From positions 1 through 7,202 of the forward strand of contig JAEWEH010000159.1 of assembly GCA_023389535.1 (NCBI GenBank): a stretch of DNA of 7,202 nucleotides, given 5' to 3'. The notes beneath the pieces were generated by a model. That model was not told where the DNA came from. It was given only the letters and a program-made list of their open reading frames with translations, and ran no database searches. Each line of letters begins with the position of its first letter. Position 1 is the stretch's first letter. The position numbers were made by a program, and so were the translations under genes. This document shows positions 6,733 through 7,202 of the stretch, in pieces. The DNA comes from Pseudomonadota bacterium (lineage in GTDB: Bacteria; Pseudomonadota; Gammaproteobacteria; Burkholderiales; Burkholderiaceae_B).

Positions 6733-6754
6733 GGCCGGGAACACCCACCCGGCC
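6733..6754 (+). repeat. GC-rich hairpin in the leader of the ferritin-like gene
   Basis: Perfect 7-bp arms GGCCGGG and CCCGGCC enclose an 8-nt loop (AACACCCA, 6740-6747). If transcription starts from the TATAGT element, the hairpin lies at the extreme 5' end of the mRNA. No U-run follows (CGTCTGTGG), so a ubiB terminator is less likely, though not excluded. Confidence 0.5.
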
Positions 6755-6783
6755 CGTCTGTGGATTAATCAAGAGAGATTCCC

Positions 6784-7202
6784 ATGCTTTACCCCGAACT
6801 GTTCAAATCGATGGAAGCCGTGCGCTGGAACATGGGCACCGATATCCCATGGGATGATTTCGATGCCGCAAAGCTGAGCGACGAGCAGGCCTACACGATC
6901 AAGATGAATGCGATCACGGAATGGGCCGCCCTGCCTGCGACGGAAATGTTCCTGCGCGATAACCGCGACGACAGCGACTTCTGCGCGTTCATGTCGGTGT
7001 GGTTCTTCGAAGAGCAAAAGCATTCCCTTGCGCTGATCGAATACCTGCGCCGCTTCCGGCCGGAATTGGTGCCTACCGAAGAAGAACTGCACAAAGTGCG
7101 TTTCGATTTCGATCCGGCCCCGGCACTGGAAACCCTGATGCTGCATTTCTGCGGCGAAGTGCGCCTGAACCACTGGTATCGCCGTGCCGCCGACTGGCAT
7201 AC
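6784..7202 (+). CDS. Ferritin-like di-iron protein, 5' part (3' end beyond window)
   Basis: The first 139 residues of a helical protein that looks like the ferritin-like/acyl-ACP-desaturase-like di-iron superfamily. Potential metal ligands are visible: Glu46 (ITEW) or Glu54 in the first helix, the ExxH motif in FFEEQKHSLAL (Glu77 and His80) and Glu125 in the third helix (CGEVRLNHWYRR). A second ExxH, expected about 30-40 residues later, would lie outside the window. The run MEAVRWNMGTDIPWDDF near the N-terminus is unlike classical iron-storage ferritin or bacterioferritin. The start is supported by a purine-rich ribosome-binding site and by in-frame similarity from the first residues. There is no signal peptide, so it is probably cytoplasmic. 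It may be an oxygenase or desaturase-like enzyme rather than an iron store; the substrate is unknown. It follows ubiB on the same strand after 154 bp, probably with its own promoter. Confidence 0.75.
   Translation, partial: MLYPELFKSMEAVRWNMGTDIPWDDFDAAKLSDEQAYTIKMNAITEWAALPATEMFLRDNRDDSDFCAFMSVWFFEEQKHSLALIEYLRRFRPELVPTEEELHKVRFDFDPAPALETLMLHFCGEVRLNHWYRRAADWH

Larger units (their letters stand above)
6630..6783 (+). other. Intergenic region between ubiB and the ferritin-like gene
   Basis: A 154-bp gap. It contains a TATAGT -10-like hexamer, a strong GC hairpin, an 8-bp palindrome GATTAATC (6763-6770) and a purine-rich Shine-Dalgarno (AGAGAGA, 6772-6778) before the ATG at 6784. I see no Fur-box-like sequence and no clear intrinsic terminator for ubiB. 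Confidence 0.5.

Noticed and set aside
6784..7202. Coq7 or bacterioferritin identity for the last gene
   Set aside because: The N-terminal motifs differ from those families, and only the first half of the metal ligands is visible, so no specific name is justified.
1..7202. Search for insertion sequences, tRNA genes, CRISPR repeats or toxin-antitoxin pairs
   Set aside because: No terminal inverted repeats, transposase motifs, tRNA-like folds, regularly spaced repeats or small paired genes were seen; base composition looks even across the window.

Overview
The window is GC-rich DNA whose genes strongly prefer G or C at third codon positions. Its protein families and gene order suggest a betaproteobacterium of the order Burkholderiales, plausibly Alcaligenaceae. 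That assignment rests on recognising the families and has not been searched. The region is ordinary chromosomal housekeeping DNA. I see no mobile element, CRISPR array, rRNA or tRNA gene.

Layout. On the minus strand (1-1861) lies the phosphate-starvation two-component pair: phoB (response regulator) followed by phoR (sensor kinase), whose 3' end runs off the left edge. A 313-bp divergent intergenic region (1862-2174) separates them from the plus-strand genes. It holds a good candidate Pho box and -10 element facing phoB, and a short hairpin in the predicted phoB leader. On the plus strand follow ubiE (ubiquinone C-methyltransferase), a gene for a secreted or membrane-anchored Tim44-like domain protein, ubiJ (SCP2-domain lipid-binding factor) and ubiB (atypical kinase/ATPase). 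ubiJ and ubiB overlap by 4 bp. The window ends inside a ferritin-like di-iron protein gene, which has its own upstream region.

How the genes work together. PhoR and PhoB sense and respond to low phosphate, and the Pho box suggests autoregulation. UbiE, UbiJ and UbiB all act in late ubiquinone biosynthesis. UbiE is a ring-modifying enzyme, UbiJ helps organise the soluble Ubi enzyme complex around the lipid intermediates, and UbiB is a membrane-anchored ATPase needed for the pathway. In E. coli the order is ubiE-ubiJ-ubiB without an intervening gene. Here a Tim44-like gene with its own leader sits between ubiE and ubiJ.

The observations most worth a second look are the uncharacterised Tim44-like protein inside the ubi cluster, the ferritin-like di-iron protein next to ubiB, the Pho box geometry, and three short dyads (upstream of the Tim44-like gene, upstream of ubiJ, and in the ferritin-like gene's leader). 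I found no convincing evidence of a wholly undescribed system.
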